From Lichenostomus cassidix (taxonomy: Eukaryota > Chordata > Aves > Passeriformes > Meliphagidae): a DNA stretch of 64,000 bases. Positions 42,363-54,284 of this stretch are shown here, in pieces. How positions within the stretch are numbered: the stretch's first letter is position 1; each line of letters opens with the position of its first letter. The notes below the pieces were generated by a model. It ran no database searches, was not told where the DNA came from, and saw only the letters and a program-made list of their open reading frames with translations. Where the stretch lies: the NCBI GenBank assembly GCA_008360975.2, contig VLJF02000875.1, positions 24,805 through 88,804 on the forward strand, in the 5' to 3' direction. Made by a program: the position numbers and the translations under genes.

Positions 42363-44819
42363 ATGCGCCCGGCCCGCCCCCAGCCCCGGCCGGGGCTGCC
42401 CCCTTCCCGCCCCCGGGCGGCCCGCCGCGCTCTCGGCTCCGCCCGGCTGTCGCCGGCATGGCTGTGGCGCTGCTGGGCGGGCCTCAGTGGCCACGGCTGG
42501 GGCAGCATCGCCTGTCCCTGGCTCCGCCTGTGCGGGCGGCGGTCCCGGCGGCGGCCCCGGCGGCCCCGGCCCCAAGCCCGGCGGCGGCCCCGGCTCCTCC
42601 CGGGGCCCGAGGAGGACACACACGGCGCGGCCGCTCCCGCCGCCTCCGCTGCGCCTTCCCCGGCCCGAGCTCCGCCGCTCAGCAGTCCGGCCGCCGGCCC
42701 CGAGCCGCCCGTGCCCCGTTCAGAGGGGCATGCCCGGCCCGGGGCGGTGCACAGGCGGTCGGAGGCCGTGTCTGGCCCTGGGCCGAGCGGTGACGGCCGC
42801 GTGTCGCCCGCAGGGAAGGCGCAGGAGGCCCTGCAGGAGCGGTACCGGCTGGGTGCGCTGCTGGGCACAGGCGGGTTCGGCAGAGTCTACGCGGGGACGC
42901 GGCTAGCGGACGGAGCCCCGGTGAGTGGCAGGGCTGGAGGAGGAGGAGGAGGAGGATAAGGAGGAGGAGGAGGAGGAGGGTGGGGCTCGGCAGGGCTGGC
43001 CGAGAGCTGAGCCCGCTGCTGTCTCTTGCTCGCAGGTGGCCATCAAATGTGTGTCTCGGAACCGCATCCATCATTGGGGCGAGTTGGTGAGTGAGCGGGG
43101 CCAGCGGCAGAACCCGGGCCGTGCCGGGCGGGGATAAGCCGGGGCCCGGCAGGGTGGGAGCTGCCAGGACGCCTCGAGGGAGGTAGAGCGGGCGTGGGGT
43201 GAGCGGGGGGCGCAGAGCATCCCGGGCTGGGTGAGGGGTCCCAGAGCCCTGGCATGGCCTCAGCCCCACTGATGGCATCGTGTTCCTCCCGCAGCCCGAT
43301 GGCACCCGTGCGCCCCTGGAGATCGTGCTGCTGCACAAGGTGTCCACTGGCTGTGCTGGTGTCATCCAGCTCCTGGAGTGGGTTGAGCTCCCCGACGACT
43401 ACCTGTTGGTGCTGGAGCGTCCGGAGCGCTGTCAGGACCTCTCGGATTTCCTGGCGGAGCGGAGGTTCCTGCCGGAGGAGGAGGCACGGGGGATGTTCCA
43501 GCAGGTGCTGGAGGCCGTGCGGCACTGCACCAGCTGCGGGGTGCTGCACAGGGACATCAAGCCCGAGAACATCCTGCTCGACCTGGCCACCATGCAGCTG
43601 AAACTTATCGACTTTGGCTGTGGCACCTTCCTCCAAGACACAGCCTACACCCAATTTGCAGGTGAGCCTTCCCAGGGGATGCTCCTGGGCATCTCATGGT
43701 CCAGCCTGGATGTAGCACCAGGGCTTCTCCTATAGCTGCCAGGCATGGGATTAACTCTTCAGCCAAGTTACTTTTGGGTGGGGGTCGAAGGGGGAGCTTG
43801 CAGCCCTGTTGACCACCTTCACCACCCACTCTGCCCTTGGCTGGGCTGGGGCTGGGGCTGGGGCAGTCAGTGTGACAAAACCCCAATGAGTGTAGCAGTG
43901 AGGGGTGTCAGACCCCATGCCCCAGACAGTTTGGTAGGCAGGCGAGGAAGGTCTTGGACTGCTCCACTCCCCTTGTTTGCCTTGGCTTGTAATTGTTTTT
44001 TGGGGGCAATGCAGGCAGGGATGAGAGTGGTTTTTCCCACCTCTGGGAATGGTTTTATTTTGCATGTCCTGGTTGGACCTCCCCAGGGCTTCTGCTGCCT
44101 CATTCCAACACCAGTGGCTTATTTTCCAACCCCAAGTTTGTACACGAGTCACAGGTGCTGGCGAGAGGGCAGCAGGTCACCCTGTGTGCCACTGGTGCAG
44201 CCCCTGCATGCCCAGGGATGTGGGGTGAGGCTCTGAGAGCAGCAGCATCCCCTGATGAACTCCATCTGTATTCCACAGGAACCCTGTCCTACAGCCCACC
44301 AGAGTGGATCCACCTCAAATTCTACAACGGTGGGGCAGCAACGATCTGGACCCTGGGCCTCCTGCTGTACCACCTGGTCGTCGGGAAGCACCCATTCAGG
44401 AGGGGCCAGGAGATCATCTGGGGGCGGATCTTGTTCCCACGACGGCTCTCTCAAGGTGGATCCTCATCTCTGTGGCACAGGGGGAATACCAGTGCTGGGA
44501 GAGAGCAGCAGGCTCATGAGCATCCTGCTCTGGCAGCTGCTGAGGAGGTGGCACATGTCCTGCTCTCCTGCCCTCCTCCAAAACAGAGAATGCCTGGGGA
44601 AGTTTAGGCACAGTTCTAGCACACCCAGCATGGCCTTGGCATGGGAACAGGGAGGGAGAAGTGGACAGGAGCCTTCTCCAACTGACTGGCAGTTTCTGTT
44701 TTCTCTCCTCAGAGTGCCAAGATGTTATTAAGAGGTGTCTGTCCATGCAACCCTTGGACAGGCCATCGCTGGAGGACCTCTTCAACGATCCTTGGATGCA
44801 GGATCTTCATCTGCCCTAG
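42363..44819 (+). CDS. PIM1-like: PIM-like serine/threonine kinase, six exons
   Basis: Exons: 42363-42789, 42814-42920, 43036-43086, 43295-43661, 44279-44455 and 44713-44819; total 1236 nt, 411 residues. All donors and acceptors are GT/AG and phases match. Exon 1 is Arg/Pro-rich ([14 protein letters not shown]), a leader seen in bird PIM relatives; its ATG and the GCG/GTGACG donor are the least certain parts. Kinase landmarks in order: glycine loop [16 protein letters not shown] lysine, catalytic loop HRDIKPEN, metal-binding DFG (LIDFGCG), SPPEW activation-loop end, and C-terminal [11 protein letters not shown] with DPWMQDL. Every catalytic residue is present, so an active cytosolic or nuclear kinase is expected. 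PIM kinases are constitutively active and controlled mainly by expression. Short introns and a CpG-rich start fit an expressed gene. A decayed copy follows. Confidence 0.85.
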
Positions 44820-45089
44820 AAGATGGAAGAGATGCACGTGCACAGTTTGATCCAGGGGCCTGGCAGGTAACAGCTCCACACATCTTTTGGCAACCAGAAG
44901 TAAAGCAAACCAGATATTTTTTGACCTGCCTGTAGCTCTGAGCAGGGATCATCAGGGAACTCACAGCTCTTGTGCTGGAGCTGACCTGGAGATCTGGTCT
45001 GGCAAGCACTGTTGGCCACCATCCACCCTGGTTTTGCTTGTCCTGGTTCATTGCTGGCTGGGGCCATGGGCAGAACACTGACAGCCTGG

Positions 45090-45620
45090 TGTGGCCCCCA
45101 GGGAAGAAGCAGGAGCCCCTGGAGATGCTGCACCAGGTGGAGCTGCAGCTGGAGACACCAAGGAGGACTTCAAGGATTGACAACCTCTACCTCAACCTGG
45201 CGACCCAGCAAGCTGAAGATGATCAGATTTGGCACTTTCTTCAAAGACACACTCCACACCTGATCTACAGGTGAGTTCAAAGCCAGGGGATGCTCCCACA
45301 TCTGTGCATTGCACAGCCTGGCTGGGCCCCAAAAGTTTTCCCCTTTGGCTGGGGTGGATGCAAAACTTCTTCAGTCATCTGCCAAGCTCCTCTTTGGCTC
45401 TGGGCAGCTGCTGAGGTGGATCTGCCATGGCTGGCTGGAGGCTGGGCACATGTCCTGCCCTCCTGCTCTCCTCCCAAAGGCAGCAATGATGGGGAGGTTT
45501 GGGCACAGCTCTGAGCTCAGCCAGCATGGCCTGGGCACTGCGGGCAGTTGGGACAAGGGGGACAGGAGCCTTCAGCTGACAGGCAGTTTCTGGTTTCTCT
45601 CCTTCCAGCAGGGCTCTGCG
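45090..45620 (+). pseudogene. Decayed partial copy of the PIM-like kinase
   Basis: 45095-45275 aligns with parts of exon 4: GGAGCCCCTGGAGATGCTGC matches the exon start, and ACCTCAACCTGGCGACCCAG through TTTCTTCAAAGACACAC matches the DFG end of the exon, followed by a kept GTGAG donor. The middle (catalytic loop) is deleted and a frameshift is present. 45395-45605 matches the intron before exon 6 (GGCACATGTCCTGCCCTCCT, GACAGGAGCCTTCAGCTGAC, GGCAGTTTCTGGTTTCTCTC). This is a tandem duplicate now without kinase potential. Confidence 0.75.
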
Positions 45621-47389
45621 GATGCTGAGGCTGCTCTGGGCTCTGCCAGGGCTCTGCTGGGGCTCAGCCCTGGGCACGGCTGGGCCTGCTCTGCCCTCCC
45701 ATTGCTCTGACAGCTCTGCATCAGACGAGCCTGTTCTGAGCACACCGACAGAGCTTTCTGCTTGTGCAGGTGAGTGAGACTCTCCTGCAGGCCCAGAGAT
45801 TGCAGTGAGGGATACACATCCAATTGGCAAGAACCCCAACACTCCACAGTCCCAGCTGAACGCCTGTATGTCCACAGGATGTTTTGTCTGTCCCACTCTT
45901 GCTTCTTTTTGGGTTGGAATTGTGCAATTGCACTTTCTTCCTCCTCTAGAAGTGCCACGAGTGAGCCAAACCTGGCAAGTGGGCTGTGTTCCTAAGGCAG
46001 TGCAGTCTGGAGTTGGTGAATGAAGAATTGCCCTTCTCCACTTCCAAACCAGAGCAAAAAGCTGTAAGTGGGATTGTTAAGAAACCCCTGACAATTTCAA
46101 AGGGAATGCATAGCTCATTCACAGGGTGAGAAGGAAGGCCATCTTGCTAATGAGATGGGGATCAGGAGAATCTGGATTCCCAGTCCTGCTCAGAGCTGGC
46201 AGGGCACAATCAATTTCCCATCGCTTCAACCACAATTTAAATTACTTAATATTGGAAACAAACCCCAAAATCTATTAAAAAAAGGCTGCTGAGGATCAGT
46301 AAGATAGATCCATTCTATCAGCACACTGAAAAAATAAATAACTGAGTTCCCTTTTACAAAAATCAGTTACCTCTTAATCCAAAGTTACAGAAGATTTTAC
46401 ACTACACACCTGAGTTTTGGTTTTGTCTTTCATATTTCATCTAGGCTTTTTTTCTTTTCTCTCTTTTTCTTTTCTTGAACCAGGAAACATGTCCTAAAAA
46501 AGAAATGTCCTTTGCTCCTGGTTCTCGTGTGAAGCAGCTCCCTTCCCACTGGCCCCAGGGCTTGGGGCACTGTCAGCACCTGCTGCTTCAGCCACTGCTT
46601 CTGCTGGCATTGAGAGCAACAACCAAACTGTGGCTGATCCCGAGGGAGCAGCAGCAGGGCCTGGAGCTGATCCCTGAGTCTGGGGCAAATGACCCCACAG
46701 CAGCAGCAGCAGCAGCAAATGGAGCTGACTTTGAGCACAGCGCCTGCCACTCTTGCCTCCTGTTTGCAGTGGTGTCACAGCAGCCTGAGGCACCTGGGAG
46801 CCCTCAGTGCCAGCAGGGACTTGAGATGGCAGGCCCTGGGCTCCTGGAGGCTGTGCAAGGAACGGAGCTGGGCACTCCCTGTCCATATGGAGCTTGCAGA
46901 TGGAAAAGGCTGCTGTGCTCAAGCAGCTCCAAGGACAGAGAAATGAGGCTCTCGAGCACTTGATCTGGGCCAGTTCCACAGTCCTGGGCAGCAGCCAGCG
47001 AGCAGAGGGGGAACAGAGGGCACAGCAAGAGGGACAAAAGCAGTCAAGTGCAGAGACTGGAGAGAGCCAGACCTGGCAGAAGGAACAGCTGCTTCCTTGC
47101 ACTCTTGAAGAAAGCTCTTGGCTGTTTCAGAGCACTGAAAGGCCTGAAGGGCAGAGAGGAGGTGACACCAAGCAATGCTCCTGTTTTCACACCCTCCCCT
47201 CTCAGTGTCCCAGAAGGAATTGGATGAACTGTATTCTTCTCTCCGACTCGTCTTGTTCAGCATGAGCAGCTTAGCACCAGGAGCTAAAGGGCCTGAAGCC
47301 TTAGGCCTCAAGAGCTGACCAAGAGGGAACTTTCTGAGCAAATAATGCTGCTAACATGGACCAAGCTAAATCCAGCAGATAGAATCCTG
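45621..47389. other. No gene recognised
   Basis: A pyrimidine run near 46446-46475 and a CAG run (46698-46717) are the only special features. Plus-strand frames at 46475 and 46894 (MEKAAVLKQLQGQRNEALEH) are helical in style but have no start or splice support. Confidence 0.4.
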
Positions 47390-47500
47390 GAATTCTAGAA
47401 TCCTTTCTGTTGGAAAAGGCCTTTGAACTCATCAAGCCCAGCCGTTCACCCAGCACTGTCAGCCCAGCACTAAACCACATCCCTGAAGTGCCAAGGCCTG
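47390..47500 (-). mobile_element. CR1 3' end, antisense
   Basis: GGAATTCTAGAATCCTTTCT, GTTGGAAAAGGCCTTTGAAC, TCATCAAGCCCAGCCGTTCA. It abuts the left LTR-like repeat of the next ERV. Confidence 0.7.
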
Positions 47501-47504
47501 AACA

Positions 47505-48010
47505 AGAGGCCTGACTGAGGCCTGAACAACAGGCCTGAGCCAAAGGTGACCTCTCCATGAACCTTCCAACCAAAGGCTATCTTTGTATCCACTCATTAAC
47601 AAAATATTCATGATCATTAGCATTGTGATAGATGTATCCACTAATTAGTGAAACATGTATTGACTTTTCTGTATTTAGAAGCTAAACAAGGCCATGAAAT
47701 CCAACATCTGGCCTGGTTTGGGGCTGTATGGTCAAAGTCAACTCCCTTGGTTCCTCCTTGAGCCCTGGCCAGGCTTTGGGAGAATCCAAGAGGAGAATGA
47801 ATCCAGATGTTCCTGCACTGGAAGTGCTGTCAGTTTGTTTGTTCAGCACTCTCCAAGCTGGGCTCTCTCCCAGCGAGGTTGGAAGCCTCACCTGTGGCTG
47901 GACACAGCTGCAGGAATTGCCAGTGTCCAGAGTGGCTCTGCAGTCCTTGGCTGTGACAGCTTCCCCAGCTGATGTGTGGGTCTGGGTGATGGTAAACTCT
48001 GAGGGTAACT
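47505..48010 (+). mobile_element. Left LTR-like repeat of the sense ERV
   Basis: Matches 50990-51470 in order. The core 47744-47992 is almost identical to 51191-51439, while the outer parts are clearly diverged. The U5-like end seen in the right copy (poly(A) signal) is missing here. Confidence 0.6.
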
Positions 48011-50825
48011 GGTGAATATAAATGTAAGGAATTGGTCCCATCCAAGATTCCTGGTTGGGAAGACCTTCCCTATAGTTCACTGGCTCTGGAGTGGGCTGAG
48101 ATCAGAGCACCGTGTGAGCAATGGGGAAGTCAGCTAAAAGAAGCTGATCTGCTGGATGCATTAAAATGCATCCAAAATTGCATACAGAGAAAGGAAAAGA
48201 TCTTGTGGGTTTGGGAAGATGAGGATAAAATTTTGTTAACAGTATATTGGAAAAAGCACCAACAGAAGGAACAATTGGTTTTGGAATGCTCCCACATGGA
48301 GCAACAGAAGTTTTTAATCTCGAGCTCAGATTTCTTTGTGCAAGTGAAATAATATAATAATATAATAAATATATATATTTATTATAAAAATTATATGTAA
48401 AATATAATTAAAATATGTATGTATGTATATATATGTAGGTACAAACTAAATAATAATGTGAAATAATGCTGACAATTTGTTACCTTTTGCTGCTCAGGGA
48501 TGTAACACTAAATACCCTACAGCAAATGTTTGGCCAGGACCTGAACATCAGTGGGAAAATTGGCAAGTTTGTGTATAATGAATAAAGGAGGATGGGATGA
48601 AATTGGCTATTTTTATAGGGTTTGCTGATACTGTGATATGGAATGCTTTTTCTGTTACTGTGAGAAATAAAGTGATTAAGGCTGCTGGGTTTTTCATATA
48701 CCACACTATCCACAAGCTGTAGGATTTGTAGAGTGGATAGAGGATTTGTTAAAAGAGCAGATGAAAAAATGAGGAGATGGGAACATGTCCTGATGGAGAA
48801 CCCCTTACAGGTCCTCACTACAGAAGCTGCATGGCTGGACCTTTATGCATTAGATTTACTGAGGATAAATCAGAAGCAAATGAGAGTTATCAATACCAGA
48901 ACAGGAATTCAGATTCCTCCAGAACACTTTGGTTTGATAACTGCTCACTAAAGCTTGGCCTTGCAAATTGTTCATGTCATGGGAGGAGAAATCGATACAA
49001 ATAATCAAGAAGAAGTTAAATTCTGGTTAACAATAGTGAACAAGATTTGATTATGCAACCCCATGACAGGGTAGGACAATTACTGATAATACAGTTTTAA
49101 AAACAGTTGTGAAAAAAGGAGATCCACCTCAAATCTGTACTGCTTGTGGAGATAAAGGGTTTGGATGCAGCAGTCCTAATAATGGAGCCAAGGTGTGGGT
49201 CCAGAGGCCAAATGGCCCTCCTGAGCCAGCTGAAGGAACAGCTCTGGGGAAAGACAACACAGTTTGAATCCTGAAACCTGGGCAGGAACAATGGGAATAT
49301 GTCCCTGCAGCCAAGTGTTGTATGGGAGAACAAGTAGATGTTACAGGATGTTGTTTCACAGATCCTGCCAGACCAAATCTCCCTGTTTGCCCCAACGTTC
49401 CCTTTGGAAAATGCTCTGATCCACAGGGCTCCATGGGAAGGCTGATGTGACCCTGAGTGCCTTCCACAGGAATTCCAGCCAGGAGCCTGGAGCACCTCAA
49501 GGACTGGGACCTGGCAGCTCTCCAGCCAAAGGGGAAAGGACCCCACCAAGCCTTGTTACCCACAGACACCGTGGTGAAGCTGAACAGCAAAGGACCTTGG
49601 GGGCATTATTGTGGAATTAAAAAGGAGCCAGCTCCATGGACAATGGAATTACTGTTCCTCACCTGAATGAGATTGAGGAAAAAGAATGAATAACCTTGTC
49701 ACTAAAGTACTGCTTATGGCTGTAAGTTGTATCTTGATAGTCAACCAGAATCTTTGTTTGCCAGAAACTCCTCTAGAGTTTCACCAATGGATTAGTCATG
49801 AAAATTCTTATGAAAATATAAAGATCAAAGTAGGCAAAATATTAAATTCAACTAATTGCTGGGTATGTTCTCAACTAATGCTTGGAGGAACAGGATTCCC
49901 TTGGAGGGCCCATGCTACAGGGTGGCAGAACTCTCTCAATGGGCTCTGACTTGTAACAGAGCCAGTGAAGGGATAATTAAAGAAAACTGTACTGTGGTAC
50001 AAAGGAATAAAATTACCAATTTCACAGGATTTAGTAAGGTTTCCCTTCTGGAGAAGCCAAACCCTATGAAAGGATTTCTGTGCTTGAACATCACTCACAA
50101 TGTCAATAGAGCTTGGGGTGCTGGAGCTGCTCAGGGTCAGTGTTACACCACTCTCAGCTGCAGTGCCACCCTTCTGGCTACTTTGGCAACAACCACAGGG
50201 AAGAGCTGGGGCCAAGGGAACATTTTCCACCCAAAGAGTGCCTTTGATTTCAGAAGGCCAAAGATTCTGGTTCACCCTGTGTCCCATGTACATTGCCTTG
50301 TCCTATGGAGTTTATATTAATGAGCTAATATGATTATTAGAAGAAGTAGCAAATTGTAATGGTAAAATATTGAATAGCACATCCTATGAGCTCCAACAAA
50401 CACAAATGTGAGCTCTACAGAACTACATGGCCTTGGATTATCTGCTTTCTGTCCAGGGAGGAACCTGTGCTATTCTAGGACAGGAATGTTGCACTTGTAT
50501 CAGTGATGGGTTTGAGTCCAACAGTCAGGAATCACCTTGATAGAAAGAGCAGTAGAAGAGTGGCAGAAAGAGGAAAATTCTCCCTGGTAGGATTGGCTTC
50601 ATGGCTGCCAAATTGGAGGCTGCTGTGAAATGCATTTGTGGCAGTGACTGTAATCATTGTAGTGTTTGCACTTGGTGTGTTATGATTCCATGTTAGAATT
50701 GTTGTGACACTTTGTGCTGAAAAATGGAGCACTGAGACTTGTCTGAAAAGAGACACAGTCTCAAGAAAAAAAGAATTCATAAATAACATAGAGAATAGCA
50801 ACTAATTAGGCATATTTTTAAAGGA
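48011..50825 (+). mobile_element. Degenerate class I-like ERV body: dUTPase, integrase end and env remnants
   Basis: 48810-49040 reads like a retroviral dUTPase: [11 protein letters not shown] (motif 1), [13 protein letters not shown], then one in-frame TAA (48949-48951) and SLALQIVHVMGGEID (motif 3 region). 49490-49665 resembles a gammaretroviral integrase C-terminus ([13 protein letters not shown]). 49686-49949 opens an env surface region with a signal-like start and the CXXC word NCWVCSQ; it is cut by TGA and continues in another frame to 50320. At 50425-50500 a TM remnant carries an ISD-like stretch with a C-X6-CC motif (CAILGQECC). An AT-rich run lies at 48355-48440. Reverse transcriptase and most of gag are missing, and no complete viral protein can be made. 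Confidence 0.6.
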
Positions 50826-51670
50826 ATGTTAATCATAGCTCTGAGTAATGAACTTGAACAGCACTGAATTGAAGATCAAGAGACAATGCCATTATGCCAA
50901 ATACTTAAATCTAAGGTTCTGTTATTAAAACAATTATTATGAAGATTGACGTTCATCTGTAGGTCAAGGGACTGATTGAAGAACTAAGGCCTGAGCAACA
51001 GGCCCTGAGCCAAAGCTGTCTCTAGATGAACCTTCCAACCACAGGTTGTATTTGTATCTGGTCATTAATGAAACATTATTAGTAATATGATCTATGTATC
51101 TGTTCACTGGTGAAACCTGGTTTTACCTTTCTGTATTTAGAAACTGGACAAGGCCACATCTTGCCTTGTTTGACAGTGTAGGATCAAAGTCAACTCCCTT
51201 GGTTCCTCCTGGAGCCCTGGCCAGGCTTTGGGGAATCCAAGAGGAGAATGAATCCAGATGTTCCTGCACTGGAAGTGCTGTCAGTTTGTTTGTTCAGCAC
51301 TCTCCAAGCTGGGCTCTCTCCCAGCGAGGTTGGAAGCCTCACCTGTGGCTGGACACAGCTGCAGGAATTGCCAGTGTCCAGAGTGGCTCTGCAGTCCTTG
51401 GCTGTGACAGCTTCCCCAGCTGATGTGTGGGTCTGGGTGATGGTAAAGTCTGAGGCTAACTGGTGATGGATCCTTCTAAATCATTATAGGCAATCTTTGG
51501 TAGAGATGACTGAGTGCATTGTTGATCTTATCCTTTTGTAATCCTTTGCTAATGATTCTTTGCAAATGATTCTGTAGGGCTGAGCATATCCTTTTGTTCT
51601 TCTTTGCAGTTGTGTGTTATAATAAATTACACTGTTCCCTCAGTTGGTGTCTGTGTCTTTGGTACTGACA
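50826..51670 (+). mobile_element. Right LTR of the sense ERV
   Basis: Follows a decayed polypurine tract (TTTTAAAGGAA) with TGTTAATC. It contains the block shared with 47505-48010, a poly(A) signal AATAAA near 51621 and ends GGTACTGACA. About 845 bp; boundaries approximate. Confidence 0.5.
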
Positions 51671-51684
51671 CTGCCCACCAGCAA

Positions 51685-52015
51685 AACAGACACTGAGGGC
51701 CCCATAGAACCAAAGGGGCATTGTGACACTGCAGGGCCTCGTGTAACCCAGGGGACCATGGTGACACTGTGGGGCTTAAAGGAGCCAAGGTGCCATTGTG
51801 ACACTGTGGGGCCCCATGAAGATAAGGAGACCATTGTGACATTGCAAGGCCTCATGGAACCAAGGGGCCATTGTGACATCATGGGGCCCTAACCAACCAA
51901 GGGACACGTGACACTCTGGGGGCCCATGGAATAAGGGAGATCATTGTGACTCTCTGGGGCTCCATGGAACCATTCTGACACTGCAGGGACTTGTATAACC
52001 AAGGGTCCATTGTTT
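51685..52015. repeat. 37-38 bp minisatellite built on CCATTGTGACACTG
   Basis: GTGAC recurs at 51723, 51761, 51798, 51836, 51873, 51908 and 51946, that is every 35-38 bp, within units like GGGGCCCCATGGAACCAAGG followed by GGCCATTGTGACACTGT. About eight units. Its CCATTGTGACA word also occurs beside the TATA boxes of the genes at 8.8 kb and 55.3 kb. Confidence 0.85.
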
Positions 52016-52789
52016 TCTTCTTCCTGGCACTGCCCAGTCCTGCCTCTCCCTACCTCTGCCCCAGCCCAGCAGAGCAGCCCAGTCCTATCTGGCCCTGCAG
52101 CAAGAATGGGAAGCAATGGAGGTCAGGGACAGTGACTCTGTGTCTGGAATGCTCAGGAGATCCTCAGCTCTGGCATCTCCTGCAGCCCCAGGACAGCCCC
52201 ACTGCCCGGGACAGCAGCAGAGAGTTTGCCCTGGGGCTCCTCAGGCAGCTCCTGCTGCCCCAGCTCTTGCCAGGACTCCTGTGCACACACACAAGGGCTT
52301 CTGCTCTTCTCCTGGCACATCCCAGCTGCCCACAGAGCCTTTCCCAGGGGATCACGGCTGTGCTGGCCTGAGCAGCCATTGCTGCAGCCCCTGCCCTGCT
52401 CCCCACAGCCCCACAGAGCTGGGGGTGCTGCTCTGCAGAGCACGGGGGCTGTGCTGCCCGGGGCCATGGGCTGCCTCTGCTGGGCTCTGCTGCTCCAGCT
52501 GGGACACACAGGCAGCTGATGGTGCTCCCTGCACTCAGCCTACCCACACGAGCTCTGCTGGGGCCATGGAGGCTACTCAGAGCTGCCTGCCTTGTTCCAG
52601 GCCTGCCAGCTGGCCTTGGGGCTGCCCTGGATCCTCCTCTGGAAGTTCCCTGAGGCTCAGAGGAGGCACTGCCCACACTCCTTTCCCTGTCCCTGTTGTG
52701 TCCCCTGGGGCTGCAGAGCTCTCATGGGTCACAGCAGACATTCAGTCCTTTATCTCTGGGTGACTCTGATGCCTGGAACAGGCTACCTG
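52016..52789. other. No gene recognised
   Basis: GC-rich with several open frames on both strands. A short frame MGCLCWALLLQLGHTG at 52466 looks like a signal peptide but meets a stop at once and has no donor. Confidence 0.4.
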
Positions 52790-53165
52790 AAACAGAGGCC
52801 AAAACAATTGGGTGTATAAAATGTGGACAAATTTATTCACGTCCTTCAAGGTATATTCGGGCAAGCTAAGTCTCCCTCGGGGACTACACCCAAAATGGAC
52901 ACAAGCTCACGAATTCTTTATCTTTTATAAGTTTTTTCTTATTAGCATATTGGTCCCTAATTCTCTAATCACACCTTCAGGTGATGATATTGACCACCCC
53001 AGGCCCTGCTCCCCACTTTTCACTGTTGTTTAGATATTTTCTGGCCCCAGGGTAACAAATATGTCCTTGAATCTCTATCCAGAGAGCTTTGTTTTGGATA
53101 AATGTGTTGGGAACAGAGGTTTTCAGCATTCTGTAAGAGCACAGAACTACACCAAGTTACAGACA
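52790..53165 (-). mobile_element. Probable solo LTR, antisense
   Basis: On the minus strand: GACCAATATGC (CCAAT), CTTATAAAAGATAAAG (TATA, about 52925) and GTGAATAAATTTGTCC (poly(A) signal, about 52835), in LTR order and spacing. Edges are uncertain and no ERV body adjoins. Confidence 0.5.
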
Positions 53166-53204
53166 CATGAAAAGAAAAAAACCCCAAAATTATTAAGGCA
53201 TCAT

Positions 53205-53300
53205 TGTGACCCCAGGGATATCCCAGACCATGTCACTTCATGCTCAGGATATGCAGTGGGGGGAAGAAGGAGGAAGGGTGGACGTTTGGAGGGATGCCTT
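53205..53300 (+). repeat. Copy of the region around the TATA box at 5221-5300
   Basis: GTGACCCCAGGGATATCCCA is identical in both, followed by similar GCTCAGGATATGCAGTGGGG and GAAGAAGGAGGAAGG. TATAAA is replaced by TATGCA. No signal-peptide frame follows. Confidence 0.55.
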
Positions 53301-54284
53301 TTGTCTTCCCAAGTCACTGTTCTGTGGGATGGAGCCCTGCTCTCCTGGAGGTGCTGAACAGCTGCCCAGCCCTGGGAAGGGCTGAAGGAATTCCTTCTTT
53401 TGCTTTGCTCATGTGGTGCCTTTTGCTTTCCCTGTTGAAGTGCCTTGATCTCAACCCACTCCAGTTTTTACCCTCCCAACTCTCTTCCTGATCCCACTGG
53501 TGGGAGTGACTGAGGGGCTGTGAGGTGCTGCCTGGGTTGAAACAAGACACCAACTGTCTGTGCTTTGCTTTGCAATATTTCAGAACAAGTGTGTGTTTTA
53601 TTCACCTCAAGGAGTGCAACAAAAGTTTCCCTGCAGCTTCTAAGAGATAGAAATGCCAAACATATTTAAAGGGTTTATGGATAACTGAAAAAAACTTGCA
53701 TGACAATGAGCCTGGAAATCACAGATGTTTATTTACTCAATGCTTAATGGGTACTCAATTTACTTAAGCATTTACTCAATGCTTAAGAGAGCTCTTGTGA
53801 TTTACTGTGAAGAAATATTCAGGGATCCCTTAGAGAGCTCTGTTCTTCCTAATTTGCTTCACTGGGCTCTTCTTCTACTTTCACATGTTGATAATTTGAA
53901 AGTTGTAAAATATATGTTGCCTTTTGGAGAGGTAAATCCAACTAGTTTTCCATTCTGACTTTCAAGAAAGTTCAGTGTCAGAGTTTGTGAATGACAGGAA
54001 ATTCACTGTCAAATATCCTGAAGAATTAATTGTTAAATTAATAGTGGAGGGTGTCACATGCAGCCTCATTCAGAGTCATCATTTGTAGATGGCAGACATT
54101 AAATCCTTATATTGAAAGATTTTAGGATCCCACAATTACATTTTAGACGAATCTCCTGTTCCAGAGTTATGACAACATTCTAACAGATGAAATACATCAA
54201 ATATTATCCTTTGGATCTCTAAGCAGGATGGAATTGACTTCTCCACGCTGATGTGAAATGTTTCACAGTAGTTTGTAGAACCAG
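53301..54284. other. No gene recognised
   Basis: AT-richer than its surroundings; a short imperfect repeat TTTACTCAATGCTTAA occurs near 53730 and 53769. Nothing else. Confidence 0.4.

Noticed and set aside
46475..47265. Plus-strand frames with a helical Gln/Glu-rich style
   Set aside because: No acceptor, donor or promoter in place and no recognised family; left as anonymous sequence.
52466..52519. Signal-peptide-like frame MGCLCWALLLQLGHTG
   Set aside because: Stops after 17 codons with no donor; probably chance in GC-rich sequence.
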